This document shows positions 27,836 through 36,259 of a DNA stretch of 64,000 bases, one piece after another; positions within the stretch are counted from its first letter, which is position 1; each line of letters starts with the position of its first letter. The DNA is from an uncultured Erwinia sp. GTDB lineage: Bacteria; Pseudomonadota; Gammaproteobacteria; Enterobacterales; Enterobacteriaceae. A model generated the notes under the pieces. That model saw nothing but the letters and a program-made list of their open reading frames with translations, did not search any database and was not told where the DNA came from. The stretch is from assembly GCA_946221915.1 (NCBI GenBank), contig CAMIKG010000006.1, positions 62,001 through 126,000 on the forward strand, in the 5' to 3' direction. Made by a program: the position numbers and the translations under genes.

Positions 27836-28507
27836 ATGTCAGATGAAAAAATATTATATCACGCCAGCAGCTGGCGTGCGGGAAAAGGGGCCTATGTGGC
27901 GCTGGCTGCCGCTGTGCTGTTTTTCTCCGGTCTGTTCTTTAAAGTCGACGGCATGCAGTGGCTGGGCGCGTTTGATTTCACCACGCTGGGCGGCAGCTTC
28001 GGCACCATGAAAGAGCCTGGCAGCAATACCTTTATGGGCGCGGGTGGCGTCAGCGCCAAGGCCGGTTTCCTGTTTGCCCTGTCGCTGGTGCCGACGGTGA
28101 TGCTGGCGCTGGGCCTGCTGGAAATCTTTACCCACTATGGCGCGATTCGCGCCGCGCACAAGCTGCTGACGCCGCTGCTGAAGCCGATTCTTGGCTTACC
28201 TGGCCGCACAGGTCTGGCGTTGATCACCGACCTGCAAAGCACCGATGCCGGGGCGGCGCTGACCAAAGAGTTATATGACAGTCAACAAATCGGCAAGAAA
28301 GAGGTGGTGGTGATGGGCGCATGGCAATATTCCGGCGCCGGGTTGATTAATAACTATTTCTCCATTGGTTCAGCGCTGTTTGCCTCTATGACTCTGCCGA
28401 TCATTATTCCGCTGGTGGTGATGTTTGTACTGAAATTTGTTGGCGCTGCGCTGGTGCGTGCCGTTCTTAATAGCGTGTATAAAAAGGATTTCCAGCATGA
28501 CGAATAA
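27836..28507 (+). CDS. yjiH: YjiH-like nucleoside-recognition (Gate) domain membrane protein
   Basis: 223 residues from ATG 27836 (AGAGGG about 11 nt upstream); a TTG at 27815 would lengthen it by seven residues. Multi-pass, with the Gate-domain sequence P-G-R-T-G-L-A-L-I-T-D-L-Q-S-T-D-A-G-A-A. In E. coli, yjiH and yjiG lie next to an isoaspartyl dipeptidase gene. Here the pair precedes an M20 hydrolase, so a transport role for an N-acylated or peptide-like substrate is plausible but unproven. It overlaps yjiG by 11 nt. Confidence 0.87.
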   Translation: MSDEKILYHASSWRAGKGAYVALAAAVLFFSGLFFKVDGMQWLGAFDFTTLGGSFGTMKEPGSNTFMGAGGVSAKAGFLFALSLVPTVMLALGLLEIFTHYGAIRAAHKLLTPLLKPILGLPGRTGLALITDLQSTDAGAALTKELYDSQQIGKKEVVVMGAWQYSGAGLINNYFSIGSALFASMTLPIIIPLVVMFVLKFVGAALVRAVLNSVYKKDFQHDE

Positions 28508-28970
28508 TACGCAGGTTAACAGCAGTAATAATCCGTTCGATATTTTCGTCACCGGCGCGCGTAAAGGGTTTCATATTGCGATTCATAATTTGCTGCCCAA
28601 TGTGCTGATGGCGTATGTGATTGCTGAGATATTAAATCTGCTCGGGGTGATGGGCGTGGTGGGGCAGATCTTTGCGCCGGTAATGGGGCTGTTTGGTTTA
28701 CCGGGCGAAGCGATTACCGTACTGCTGACCGCCTGGCTCTCCTCTTCCGCGGGTACTGGCGTGGCGGTCAGTTTGCTGAGTAAAGGCGTGCTGACCGGCA
28801 GCGATATTACCATTCTCGCCCCGGCGATCTTTCTGATGGGATCGCAGCTGCAGTATATGGGACGTCTGCTGGGTGTCTCCGACGTGCCGAAAAAATACTG
28901 GCCGCTGCTGATGCTCACCAGCATTATCAATGCCGCCATCGCCATGTTTGTGATGCGCTTTTTTGCCTGA
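28497..28970 (+). CDS. yjiG: YjiG-like Gate-domain membrane protein
   Basis: 157 residues, partner of YjiH. It starts at ATG 28497 inside the end of yjiH. G-L-P-G-E-A-I-T-V-L-L-T-A-W-L-S-S-S-A-G-T-G is the equivalent conserved loop of the second half. Together the two proteins resemble a split nucleoside-recognition transporter. Followed 17 nt later by the hydrolase gene with a GAAGGAGA ribosome site. Confidence 0.87.
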   Translation: MTNNTQVNSSNNPFDIFVTGARKGFHIAIHNLLPNVLMAYVIAEILNLLGVMGVVGQIFAPVMGLFGLPGEAITVLLTAWLSSSAGTGVAVSLLSKGVLTGSDITILAPAIFLMGSQLQYMGRLLGVSDVPKKYWPLLMLTSIINAAIAMFVMRFFA

Positions 28971-28987
28971 AGAAGGAGATCTACGCT

Positions 28988-30091
28988 GTGTCGAATGTTC
29001 TGGAACACTACCACTATCTGCATGAAATTCCTGAGCTGGGTTTTCAGGAGTTTAAAACCTCGGCGTATCTGGCGGCGGCGCTGGAACAGGCGGGCTATCA
29101 GGTGACGCGCAATATTCATCAGACCACCGGCATCGTGGCGGAGCTGGACAGCGGCGTACCGGGACCCGTGCTGGCGCTGCGCGCCGATATGGATGCGCTG
29201 GGTCACGTAATTGATGGCGTGCCCTGCGCGCGCCACACCTGCGGCCATGATGCCCACTCGTCGGTGGTGCTGACCACCGCGCAGGAAGTGATACAGCAGG
29301 GGCTGGTGAAAAAAGGGCGGCTGAGAATCCTGTTCCAGCCCGCAGAAGAGCTGGGAACCGGCGCACTGGCGATGGTGGCGGGCGGTGCTCTGCAGGATGT
29401 CGATATGCTGCTGGGCTTCCATCTGCGGCCTGCGGAAGAGTGCAGCCTCGGTGAAGCGGTGCCCGCCATGCTCTATTCGGCCTGCAGCACGCTGGAGGCC
29501 ACTATTACCGGCGTCACTTCCCATGCAGCGCGCCCGCATCTTGGGGTTAATGCGCTGGATGCCGCTGTCGCCGCAGTGCAGGCGGTCAATGCCCTGCATC
29601 TGTCGCCTGGCTTAACCTGGAGCGCCAAAGCGACGCGCTTCCTGTGCGATGTGGGCGTCACCAACTCCATCCCCGATGTGGCGCGCGTGGTATGGGATTT
29701 GCGCAGCGCCAGCAATGCACCGATGGAACAGTTAAAAGAGAAAGTGCGGCTGGCGATTGAGCACAGCGTGGCGGCGCTGGGCGCAACGGCCGAGGTGGTG
29801 GTGCTGAAAGAGATGCCTGCCGCGGAAATCGACCCTCAGATGACTGCGCTGATTAGCGAAGCGATTGTTGACGTGCTGGGTGAGGCGGGGCTGACAGAGG
29901 CGAAAACCACGCCGGGCAGTGAAGATTTCTTCCACTATGCGCGCCAGTGTCCGCACATTAAAACAGGATTCTGGGGGCTGGGCACCAATCTGACGCCGGG
30001 CCTGCATCATCCTGACATGCGTTTCGATCTCCGCTCGCTGGAAACCGGTGTCGCCATCTTTAAACGCTGTGTCAGCAAAGTTCTCGGGTAA
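28988..30091 (+). CDS. M20 family amidohydrolase (N-acyl amino acid / hippurate hydrolase type)
   Basis: 367 residues starting at GTG 28988. Zinc-ligand motifs of the M20D subfamily are visible: H-T-C-G-H-D-A-H (Cys85, His87), P-A-E-E-L-G-T-G (Glu120/Glu121), G-F-H-L-R-P and G-L-H-H-P-D. It cleaves an amide bond in an N-acylated amino acid or related compound in the cytoplasm; the natural substrate cannot be told from sequence. It forms an operon with yjiH-yjiG, which suggests uptake plus hydrolysis of one compound. Confidence 0.9.
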   Translation: MSNVLEHYHYLHEIPELGFQEFKTSAYLAAALEQAGYQVTRNIHQTTGIVAELDSGVPGPVLALRADMDALGHVIDGVPCARHTCGHDAHSSVVLTTAQEVIQQGLVKKGRLRILFQPAEELGTGALAMVAGGALQDVDMLLGFHLRPAEECSLGEAVPAMLYSACSTLEATITGVTSHAARPHLGVNALDAAVAAVQAVNALHLSPGLTWSAKATRFLCDVGVTNSIPDVARVVWDLRSASNAPMEQLKEKVRLAIEHSVAALGATAEVVVLKEMPAAEIDPQMTALISEAIVDVLGEAGLTEAKTTPGSEDFFHYARQCPHIKTGFWGLGTNLTPGLHHPDMRFDLRSLETGVAIFKRCVSKVLG

Positions 30092-30103
30092 TCGCGCAGG
30101 GGG

Positions 30104-30130
30104 CGATGCCGTGGCGGTAACACGGCATCG
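30104..30130 (+). terminator. Hairpin after the M20 hydrolase gene
   Basis: CGATGCCGTG (30104-30113) pairs perfectly with CACGGCATCG (30121-30130), 7-nt loop, followed by a weak T/G tract TCTGTCTG. Confidence 0.6.
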
Positions 30131-30207
30131 TCTGTCTGCGGCGCTATCCGAGAGTGGTGAGCAGACTGGACAAATCGACAAAAGAAGTGTGCATTGCGTG
30201 CCCTTGT

Positions 30208-30227
30208 TTTGCACCCGGTAGCACAAA
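30208..30227. promoter_or_regulatory. LacI-type operator copy 1 (upstream of the LacI gene)
   Basis: Reads TTTTGCACCCGGTAGCACAA. Left half identical to the palindrome TTTTGCACCCGGGTGCAAAA found at 38130 and 39149; right half degenerate. It lies 166 bp before the regulator start and suggests autoregulation. Confidence 0.7.
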
Positions 30228-30230
30228 GTA

Positions 30231-30250
30231 TTTGCAATCGGGTGCAAACG
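30231..30250. promoter_or_regulatory. LacI-type operator copy 2 (upstream of the LacI gene)
   Basis: Reads ATTTGCAATCGGGTGCAAAC, right half intact, left half degenerate. Its centre is 23 bp from copy 1, about two helical turns, so two dimers could bind on one face. Confidence 0.7.
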
Positions 30251-30392
30251 ACAACATAATCGCAACAACTCTCAGGCAACGATCACATTGTGGTGTTTAA
30301 ATCGCTGAAGTTGCCTGACGAAAGTTTCTTTTCCCTCTTGTTTCGCGTTCAATGTATAAGTCGACTAAGCAAAACAGCGGAACGCAGGGAAT

Positions 30393-31418
30393 ATGAGCAA
30401 AAAAGCCGAACAAACACCGCGCCGGAAAGCCACTGCCAGTGATGTGGCAAGGCTGGCCGGGGTCTCGAAGTGGACCGTATCGCGCGCCTTTACGCCGGGC
30501 GCATCGATATCGGACAACGCGCGCGAGCAGGTACTGGCGATCGCCAAAGAACTGGGTTACCGCCCTAATTTGCTGGCGCGCAGTTTGTCGCAGAAGCGTA
30601 CGCAGATTATTGGGGTCGCCATCGATCAGATGAAAAACCCCCATTCGACGCTGGTGCTGGATGTGGTGACCCGCCAGTTGCAGGCGCGCGGCTATATGGC
30701 GTTGTTGCTGAATGTGACCGAAGGCCGGCACTACCAGTCGGTAATGGCGATGGCCGACCAGCTGCAGGTCGATGGCATTTTGTTTATCGGCACGATCCTG
30801 ACCGATGAGCTGATTGCGATGGCCCGGGAGCTGCACAATATCCCGCTGATCCAGGTGTGTCGTCACAATGACGCGCAGGATAAGGATATTGATACCGTCA
30901 ATATCGATGGATTCGCCGCCGGACGGCAGATCGGCGAGCTGCTGCTGGCGCAGGGTTACCAGCGGTTTGGCTATATGAAAGGGCCGGATACCGCCAGCCA
31001 CCACTTACTGCGGCTGGAAGGGTATCAGGATGCGCTGCGCGCGGCAGGCAAGCCGCTGGATGTGCATCTGATCGCCGGCCACTATGAGCGTGAGCTGGGT
31101 TACCAGCAGATGACGCAGTATCTGGCCTCGGTCAGCGAGCGCGAGTGTGTCGACGCGATGTTCTGTGAGAACGACATTCTGGCGATCGGCGCGCTGGAAG
31201 CGCTGCGTGATTGCGGCAAGAGTGGCCGCGTGGCGATTGTCGGTTTCGATGATATTGATGAGGCCAGCGCCTGGAAGCTGACGTCGTTCAGCCAGGGCAT
31301 GGATAAGCTGATTCATGAAGCGCTGAACCGGTTGATCGAGGGTAATGCCACCAGCGAAGGCGAATGGCAACGGGGAGCGCTGCGCGTCAGGCAGTCGCAT
31401 CTGAAAAAAGCGCAATAA
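30393..31418 (+). CDS. LacI-family transcriptional regulator
   Basis: 341 residues: a helix-turn-helix (about 13-40; A-S-D-V-A-R-L-A-G-V-S-K-W-T-V-S-R-A-F) with hinge helix near L-L-A-R-S-L-S, then a periplasmic-binding-like effector domain. It starts at ATG 30393 after AGGGAA. Two operator-like sites lie upstream, and three more copies of the same palindrome lie 7.6-8.8 kb away, around a binding-protein/dehydrogenase/isomerase operon. It is therefore the probable repressor of that operon and of itself; the inducer would be the operon's sugar or polyol substrate. It is not obviously the gluconate repressor GntR. Confidence 0.9.
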   Translation: MSKKAEQTPRRKATASDVARLAGVSKWTVSRAFTPGASISDNAREQVLAIAKELGYRPNLLARSLSQKRTQIIGVAIDQMKNPHSTLVLDVVTRQLQARGYMALLLNVTEGRHYQSVMAMADQLQVDGILFIGTILTDELIAMARELHNIPLIQVCRHNDAQDKDIDTVNIDGFAAGRQIGELLLAQGYQRFGYMKGPDTASHHLLRLEGYQDALRAAGKPLDVHLIAGHYERELGYQQMTQYLASVSERECVDAMFCENDILAIGALEALRDCGKSGRVAIVGFDDIDEASAWKLTSFSQGMDKLIHEALNRLIEGNATSEGEWQRGALRVRQSHLKKAQ

Positions 31419-31605
31419 ACTGACGATACAATACCGCGGCGCGACTGACGCTGCGGTAATAATAATGATAAAAAATTTAATCTGATTTATTACCAGGAAG
31501 CAGAGCCTTATCCAGTCCTGTTATTGGCCGCTATGAGCAGCCGGTAATCTTATTGCTTTATTTCCTCGGGTCTTATTCTGTGCGGCGGTTTATTGCGCTG
31601 CAGGA

Positions 31606-31631
31606 TTAACACGTTCTTCAGAACGTATTAA
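31606..31631. promoter_or_regulatory. 12-bp-arm inverted repeat upstream of the dehydrogenase operon
   Basis: TTAACACGTTCT (31606-31617), TC spacer, AGAACGTATTAA (31620-31631): arms complementary except one position. It is 112 bp before the first gene of the GMC dehydrogenase operon and unlike the LacI operators in this window, so a different regulator probably binds. AT content argues against a terminator. Confidence 0.6.
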
Positions 31632-31743
31632 CCATGTTTTTTAACAGGGTCGGTCCCCTATTGCCGGTTGCCGGAGAATACCCCATTTTGACCTGGCGCA
31701 GGGATCGAAATTTAAAGCATGTCGTGTGATTAAGGAAATGACT

Positions 31744-32472
31744 ATGAACCGTAGAGAAGCGATATTTTCGCTGAGTTCTCTGGTGGCGTCACTGGCTGTT
31801 GCGCCCAATTTGCGGGCGGCGGAACTGAAAAATGTGCCGCTGGATACGGCGATGAATGCCGATCACCTGCCACAACCGCTGTGGCAGCAGGGTTATCGGG
31901 TACTGACTAATGAAACAGATCGCAGGAACCTGGCGGCGATTTTTGACCGGCTGATCCCGGCGGATGAGTATGGGCCCTCCGCCAGCGAAGCGGGCTGCAT
32001 CGAGTTTCTTGATGGCGAGCTGGCTGGCGATTACGGCACTGGCGCGGCGCTCTACCTTGAAGGGCCACTGCAGCCGGAAAATGAAGAGCAGCTGATGGGC
32101 AGCCCGCAGTTTCTTGCGCCGCCGGTTGAGCGCTATATGACCGGATTAAGCGCGCTGGAGCGCTGGGCGCAACAAAAATATCACCACCCCTTTCACCAGT
32201 TAAACGCTGAGCAGATTGATCAATTTCTTACCGCGATGGAAGACGGCAAAATTAATTTAGGCGCTGAAGTAAACAGCCAGGCCTTTTTTGAATTAATGCT
32301 GCAGAACGCGCGTGAAGGATATCTGGCCGATCCGATTTATGGCGGCAACAAAAATATGGCGGGCTGGAAAATGATTGGTTTTCCCGGCGCACGTTATGAC
32401 TACCGTCCTTATATCGACCGTCGCAATGAAAATTTAGCGCTAATTCCTGTCAGCCTGATCCCTGACAATTAA
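31744..32472 (+). CDS. Membrane-bound sugar-acid dehydrogenase small (gamma) subunit, Tat-exported
   Basis: 242 residues. It begins M-N-R-R-E-A-I-F-S-L with a short hydrophobic stretch and A-A cleavage region, a twin-arginine signal. The body matches the gluconate 2-dehydrogenase subunit 3 family. ATG 31744 was preferred over 31726 because AAGGAAA lies just upstream and it places the RR correctly. In this enzyme class the small subunit rides to the periplasm with the FAD subunit. Followed 17 nt later by the flavoprotein gene. Confidence 0.9.
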   Translation: MNRREAIFSLSSLVASLAVAPNLRAAELKNVPLDTAMNADHLPQPLWQQGYRVLTNETDRRNLAAIFDRLIPADEYGPSASEAGCIEFLDGELAGDYGTGAALYLEGPLQPENEEQLMGSPQFLAPPVERYMTGLSALERWAQQKYHHPFHQLNAEQIDQFLTAMEDGKINLGAEVNSQAFFELMLQNAREGYLADPIYGGNKNMAGWKMIGFPGARYDYRPYIDRRNENLALIPVSLIPDN

Positions 32473-32489
32473 TTCCCGGAGCTGAGTCA

Positions 32490-34259
32490 ATGTCGCAAGT
32501 AAGAAATAAAACTGACGTGGTTATCGTCGGAATGGGCTGGGCTGGCTCCGTGATGGCGGAAGAGCTGACGCGCGCCGGGCTGAATGTGGTCGGAATCGAA
32601 CGTGGCGCATGGCGTGATACCTCTACGGATTTTCCGCCCGCCGTTGACCCTGACGAACTGCGCTGGCACACACGGCGCAAAATTATGCAGCCAATGAGTG
32701 TGGAAACCACCACTTTCCGTAACCACAGCGGCCAGGATGCCGCGCCGGTGCGCAACTGGTCGGCCTTCCAGTTTGGCTGGAACGTTGGCGGTGCGGGCAC
32801 CCACTGGGCGGGCATGTCCTGGCGCTTCTCGCCGTGGGATTTCGAAGTGGCGACGCAAACCCGCGAACGCTACGGCGCAGCGAAAATGAAAGGATTACAG
32901 CTGCAGGACTGGGGCGTGACCTATGACGAGATGGCGCCTTTCTACGACCGCTTTGAACGCATTGCTGGCACCTCTGGCATCGCGGGCAATCTCAATGGTC
33001 AGCCGCAGGCAGGCGGTAATATTTTCGAAGGGCCGCGCTCGCGCGATTATCCGACGCCGCCGCTGAAAGATACCCACTGGATGCGCAAGTACCGTCAGAC
33101 CACTGAGCAGATGGGCTATCACCCGTTCACCATTCCGGCGGGCAATATTTCCCAGGCCTACGTGAACCCGCTCGGTGTCACCATGGGGCCGTGCACCTAC
33201 TGCGGTTTCTGCGACTTCCATGGCTGCGGCAACTTCTCAAAATCGTCGCCACAGGCCTGTATTCTGCCTGCGCTGATGCGGCGCAAAAACTTTACCCTGC
33301 TGACCGAAACCGAAGTGCTGCACGCGGTGAAGCACGAAGATGGCAAAACGGTGAAAGGGGTGAAATTTATCACCCGTGAGGGCGTGGAAGGTTTCCAGCC
33401 AGCGGATATCGTCTGCATCACCGCCTATCAGATGGATAATGTGCGCCTGATGCTGCTGTCGGATGTGGGGGAAAAATACGATCCGCGCACCGGTAAAGGC
33501 ACCATTGGCCGCAACTATAACTACCAGACCTGTTCCACCGTCACTGGCTTCTTTGACGGCGAGCATATGAACCCGTTTATCGGCGGCGGCGCGCTGGCGG
33601 TGCAGATCGATGATTTCAACGGTGATAACTTCGACCATAGCCATCTCGACTTTATCGGCGGCGCGGGGATTATGGGCTTCAACACTAATGGTCGTCCGAT
33701 TCAGAACATGAATGCGCTGCGTCCGGGCACCAAACGCTGGGGCAGTGAGTGGAAAGCGGGTTACGCCCGCGACTACCAGACCGCCGCCACCATCTTCTGT
33801 CAGGGCACCTCAATGCCGGTGCGCGAGGCGTATCTCGATCTCGACCCGCGCTATAAAGATCGTCACGGCCAGCCACTGCTGCGCATGACCTTCGACTGGA
33901 ACCAGAACGATATCAGGATGGCGAACTACGTCACTGAGCGCGCAGTGGAGATCATGAAGCAGACCGGTGGTAAGCATCTGATGGTGGATAACCAGTCAGA
34001 GAAGAGCTGGAACCCCTATATGCAGCACAGCTCCCACACTATCGGCGGCGCGGTGATGGGCGCAGACCCAACCACCTCAGCCCTTAATCCGTACCTGCAG
34101 AGCTGGGATGCGCACAACCTGTTTGTGGTTGGCGCGTCCGCCTTCCCGAATAACGGCGGCTACAACCCGACGGTGACGGTAGGCGCACTGGCGATCCGTG
34201 CAGCGCAGGCGATTCACCAGTCATATGTGAAAAATCCGGCGCCGCTGGTGGGGGCATAA
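32490..34259 (+). CDS. Membrane-bound sugar-acid dehydrogenase FAD subunit (GMC family; gluconate 2-dehydrogenase type)
   Basis: 589 residues. The Rossmann FAD motif V-I-V-G-M-G-W-A-G-S is at residues 11-20, and C-T-Y-C-G-F-C-D-F-H-G-C lies near 232-243. The C-terminal H-S-S-H-T-I-G-G-A-V-M-G and N-N-G-G-Y-N-P-T-V-T hold the catalytic His/Asn region of GMC oxidoreductases. It oxidises a sugar or sugar acid (gluconate, 2-ketogluconate or sorbitol are the known choices) in the periplasm and passes electrons to the cytochrome subunit. Exact substrate uncertain. Confidence 0.92.
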   Translation: MSQVRNKTDVVIVGMGWAGSVMAEELTRAGLNVVGIERGAWRDTSTDFPPAVDPDELRWHTRRKIMQPMSVETTTFRNHSGQDAAPVRNWSAFQFGWNVGGAGTHWAGMSWRFSPWDFEVATQTRERYGAAKMKGLQLQDWGVTYDEMAPFYDRFERIAGTSGIAGNLNGQPQAGGNIFEGPRSRDYPTPPLKDTHWMRKYRQTTEQMGYHPFTIPAGNISQAYVNPLGVTMGPCTYCGFCDFHGCGNFSKSSPQACILPALMRRKNFTLLTETEVLHAVKHEDGKTVKGVKFITREGVEGFQPADIVCITAYQMDNVRLMLLSDVGEKYDPRTGKGTIGRNYNYQTCSTVTGFFDGEHMNPFIGGGALAVQIDDFNGDNFDHSHLDFIGGAGIMGFNTNGRPIQNMNALRPGTKRWGSEWKAGYARDYQTAATIFCQGTSMPVREAYLDLDPRYKDRHGQPLLRMTFDWNQNDIRMANYVTERAVEIMKQTGGKHLMVDNQSEKSWNPYMQHSSHTIGGAVMGADPTTSALNPYLQSWDAHNLFVVGASAFPNNGGYNPTVTVGALAIRAAQAIHQSYVKNPAPLVGA

Positions 34260-34261
34260 AG

Positions 34262-35575
34262 ATGAAAAAGAGCAGGAAAATCACTTATGGTTTTGCCGCG
34301 CTGGCGGTGGTGGCGGGGATTGGCGTCAGCGGACGGTTATGGATGGTGCTGGACAGTTCGCGCTCTTCGGCAGCGGACGACCAGGTGAAGCTGGCGGATT
34401 TCCGCAGTACGGATCGGGAAGCGATTACGCGTGGTGAATATGTGATGCGCCTGGCGGACTGCGCCGCCTGCCACCAGCCCGATTTTTCCGGTGGCTATAA
34501 AATCGATACGCCGTTTGGCGCGCTGCTGACCTCCAACATCTCGCCGGATAAAGAGACTGGCATTGGCAATATGACCGAGCGCGATTTCTTTAACGCGGTG
34601 CGTCAGGGGCGCGGCGATCACGGCTTCCTCTATCCGGCGATGCCGTATACGGCCTACACCAAAATCAGCGACGCTGAGATGCACGATCTGTGGGCGTATA
34701 TGTCCACGATGCCTGCCGTCAGCCGCAAGATCGAAGAAAATGCCGGGATGAACTTTCCGTATAACATTCGTCTGGCGATGATGGGCTGGAACCTGCTGTT
34801 CTTCGATAACAGCGCATTTGCCACTAATCCGGCGCAGAGCGCTGAGTGGAACCGCGGTAAATATATCGTCGACGGCCCGGCGCACTGCAGCGTGTGTCAC
34901 ACCGCACGCAATCTGCTGGGCGGCGAAGTCAGCGATGGTTATCTGCAGGGTGGTTCGCTCGGTGACTGGTATGCGCCGGATATTACGCCGAACCCTCATG
35001 CCGGTATCGGCAGCTGGAGTAACCAGCAGGTGGCGGAGTATCTGAAGACCGGCTCTAACGGCAACAGCGTGGCGGCAGGCCCGATGGCGGAAGCGGTGGA
35101 GCACTCCACGCAATACTTCACCACGGATGACTTGCAGGCGATTGCCACTTATCTGCGCGCGGTACCGGCATCCGCGACGCCAGCACCGCAGGGCTTTACC
35201 ATGGAGAAAGCGCGCTATGAGCAGGCGGCGCTGAGCTATGAAGTGAACTGCTCAGCCTGTCATGGCCTGGCGGGAGAGGGAATCCAGGGGATGGTGCCGG
35301 CGTTTGCCGGTAATCACGCAATGCAAAACGATCCGACCAATATGATCCACGCGATGCTGCGCGGCGCGCGTGCGCCACACACTGAAGAGCGCCAGACGGC
35401 GGCGGGGATGCCTGCGTTTGACTGGAAAATGAATGACCAGCAGATCGCCGAGGTGCTGAACTATGTACGCTCCAGCTGGGGTAATAAGGGCAGTGAAGTG
35501 TCGGCGCAGCAGGTCGCGGAACTGCGTAAGCATACTGGCGCGAGCGACAAGCTGAAAACGCCCGCGAATCAGTAA
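34262..35575 (+). CDS. Membrane-bound dehydrogenase cytochrome c subunit (three haems)
   Basis: 437 residues with an N-terminal anchor/signal segment (about 8-30) and three haem-binding CxxCH motifs: C-A-A-C-H at 67-71, C-S-V-C-H at 209-213 and C-S-A-C-H at 330-334. It receives electrons from the FAD subunit and reduces ubiquinone at the periplasmic face. It begins 2 nt after the flavoprotein stop, completing a three-gene operon. Confidence 0.94.
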   Translation: MKKSRKITYGFAALAVVAGIGVSGRLWMVLDSSRSSAADDQVKLADFRSTDREAITRGEYVMRLADCAACHQPDFSGGYKIDTPFGALLTSNISPDKETGIGNMTERDFFNAVRQGRGDHGFLYPAMPYTAYTKISDAEMHDLWAYMSTMPAVSRKIEENAGMNFPYNIRLAMMGWNLLFFDNSAFATNPAQSAEWNRGKYIVDGPAHCSVCHTARNLLGGEVSDGYLQGGSLGDWYAPDITPNPHAGIGSWSNQQVAEYLKTGSNGNSVAAGPMAEAVEHSTQYFTTDDLQAIATYLRAVPASATPAPQGFTMEKARYEQAALSYEVNCSACHGLAGEGIQGMVPAFAGNHAMQNDPTNMIHAMLRGARAPHTEERQTAAGMPAFDWKMNDQQIAEVLNYVRSSWGNKGSEVSAQQVAELRKHTGASDKLKTPANQ

Positions 35576-35582
35576 TAAGTAA

Positions 35583-35620
35583 ACCGCCTTTCCCCCAGGC
35601 CAGACAGGGGGAAAGGTGGT
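35583..35620. terminator. Strong hairpin between the cytochrome gene and the toxin gene
   Basis: A 14-bp stem, ACCGCCTTTCCCCC (35583-35596) with GGGGGAAAGGTGGT (35607-35620), one G-U pair, between convergent stops. A probable two-way terminator, without a long T-run. Confidence 0.65.
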
Positions 35621-35624
35621 AGTT

Positions 35625-35912
35625 TCAAAGATTGCGTGCCGGGTCCTGGCGTTCGTGCAGAAGAGTGACGATGTTTACGCCATGCGATGCAGGGCGAAAG
35701 TAGATCACATGGCTTTCGCAGGGGAAACTGCATAAGCCGGGCCGAACATCATTGCGCGATGCGCCGAGATGCGGATGATTCCCGGGCATCTCCATGGTGT
35801 CAGCCAGCTTATCGAGATACTCCGCTGCTTGCAGAGAGCCGTGATTTTCCAGCGTGTACTGCTGAATCTGCATCAGCGCATGCTGTGCATTACGGGTTAA
35901 CTTATACGCCAT
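35625..35912 (-). CDS. ParE/RelE-superfamily toxin
   Basis: 95 residues. The sequence runs Y-K-L-T-R-N-A-Q-H-A-L, Y-L-D-K-L-A-D-T-M, R-P-G-L-C-S-F and H-V-I-Y-F-R then V-N-I-V-T-L-L-H-E-R-Q-D-P, the order of ParE-like toxins (gyrase poisons), though RelE-like mRNA cleavage cannot be ruled out. Its start overlaps the antitoxin end by 11 nt. Confidence 0.88.
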   Translation of the reverse strand: MAYKLTRNAQHALMQIQQYTLENHGSLQAAEYLDKLADTMEMPGNHPHLGASRNDVRPGLCSFPCESHVIYFRPASHGVNIVTLLHERQDPARNL

Positions 35913-36162
35913 TCCCCTTTAGCTCATCCTTTAGCTTGTTTAAAAATGCCGGGCCTTCCGCCATTTCTCCGTTGGCAATATCCCGATCGCCTTCATCCAC
36001 TGCTGCCCGCAGACTTGCCATTTTCCAGGCTTCAAAATCCTCGGCAGAAATCATCACGGCAACAGGTTTGCCATGTTTACTAATCATAACTGGCTCGCGT
36101 TGTGCTTTCATTAGCAGTTCGCCGAACTGGGTTTTAGCCACCTGGGCTGTCATGGTAACCAT
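35902..36162 (-). CDS. Phd/YefM-type antitoxin
   Basis: 86 residues from ATG 36162 (AAGGTG upstream; a nearby in-frame GTG is possible). Contains A-K-T-Q-F-G-E-L-L-M-K-A-Q-R-E-P-V-M-I-S-K-H-G-K-P-V-A-V (split here for length), the DNA-binding N-terminus of Phd/YefM proteins, and an acidic C-terminal tail that would wrap the toxin. Antitoxin comes before toxin, so the pair probably represses its own promoter. Confidence 0.9.
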   Translation of the reverse strand: MVTMTAQVAKTQFGELLMKAQREPVMISKHGKPVAVMISAEDFEAWKMASLRAAVDEGDRDIANGEMAEGPAFLNKLKDELKGNGV

Positions 36163-36259
36163 ACGCACCTTCTGATTAAAATGGTCAGAATGATTAATAT
36201 AGTCGTTTTGCATTGCAGCTGCCAGCGTACTCCTTACCCGACGCGGGTTGCTGAAATCG

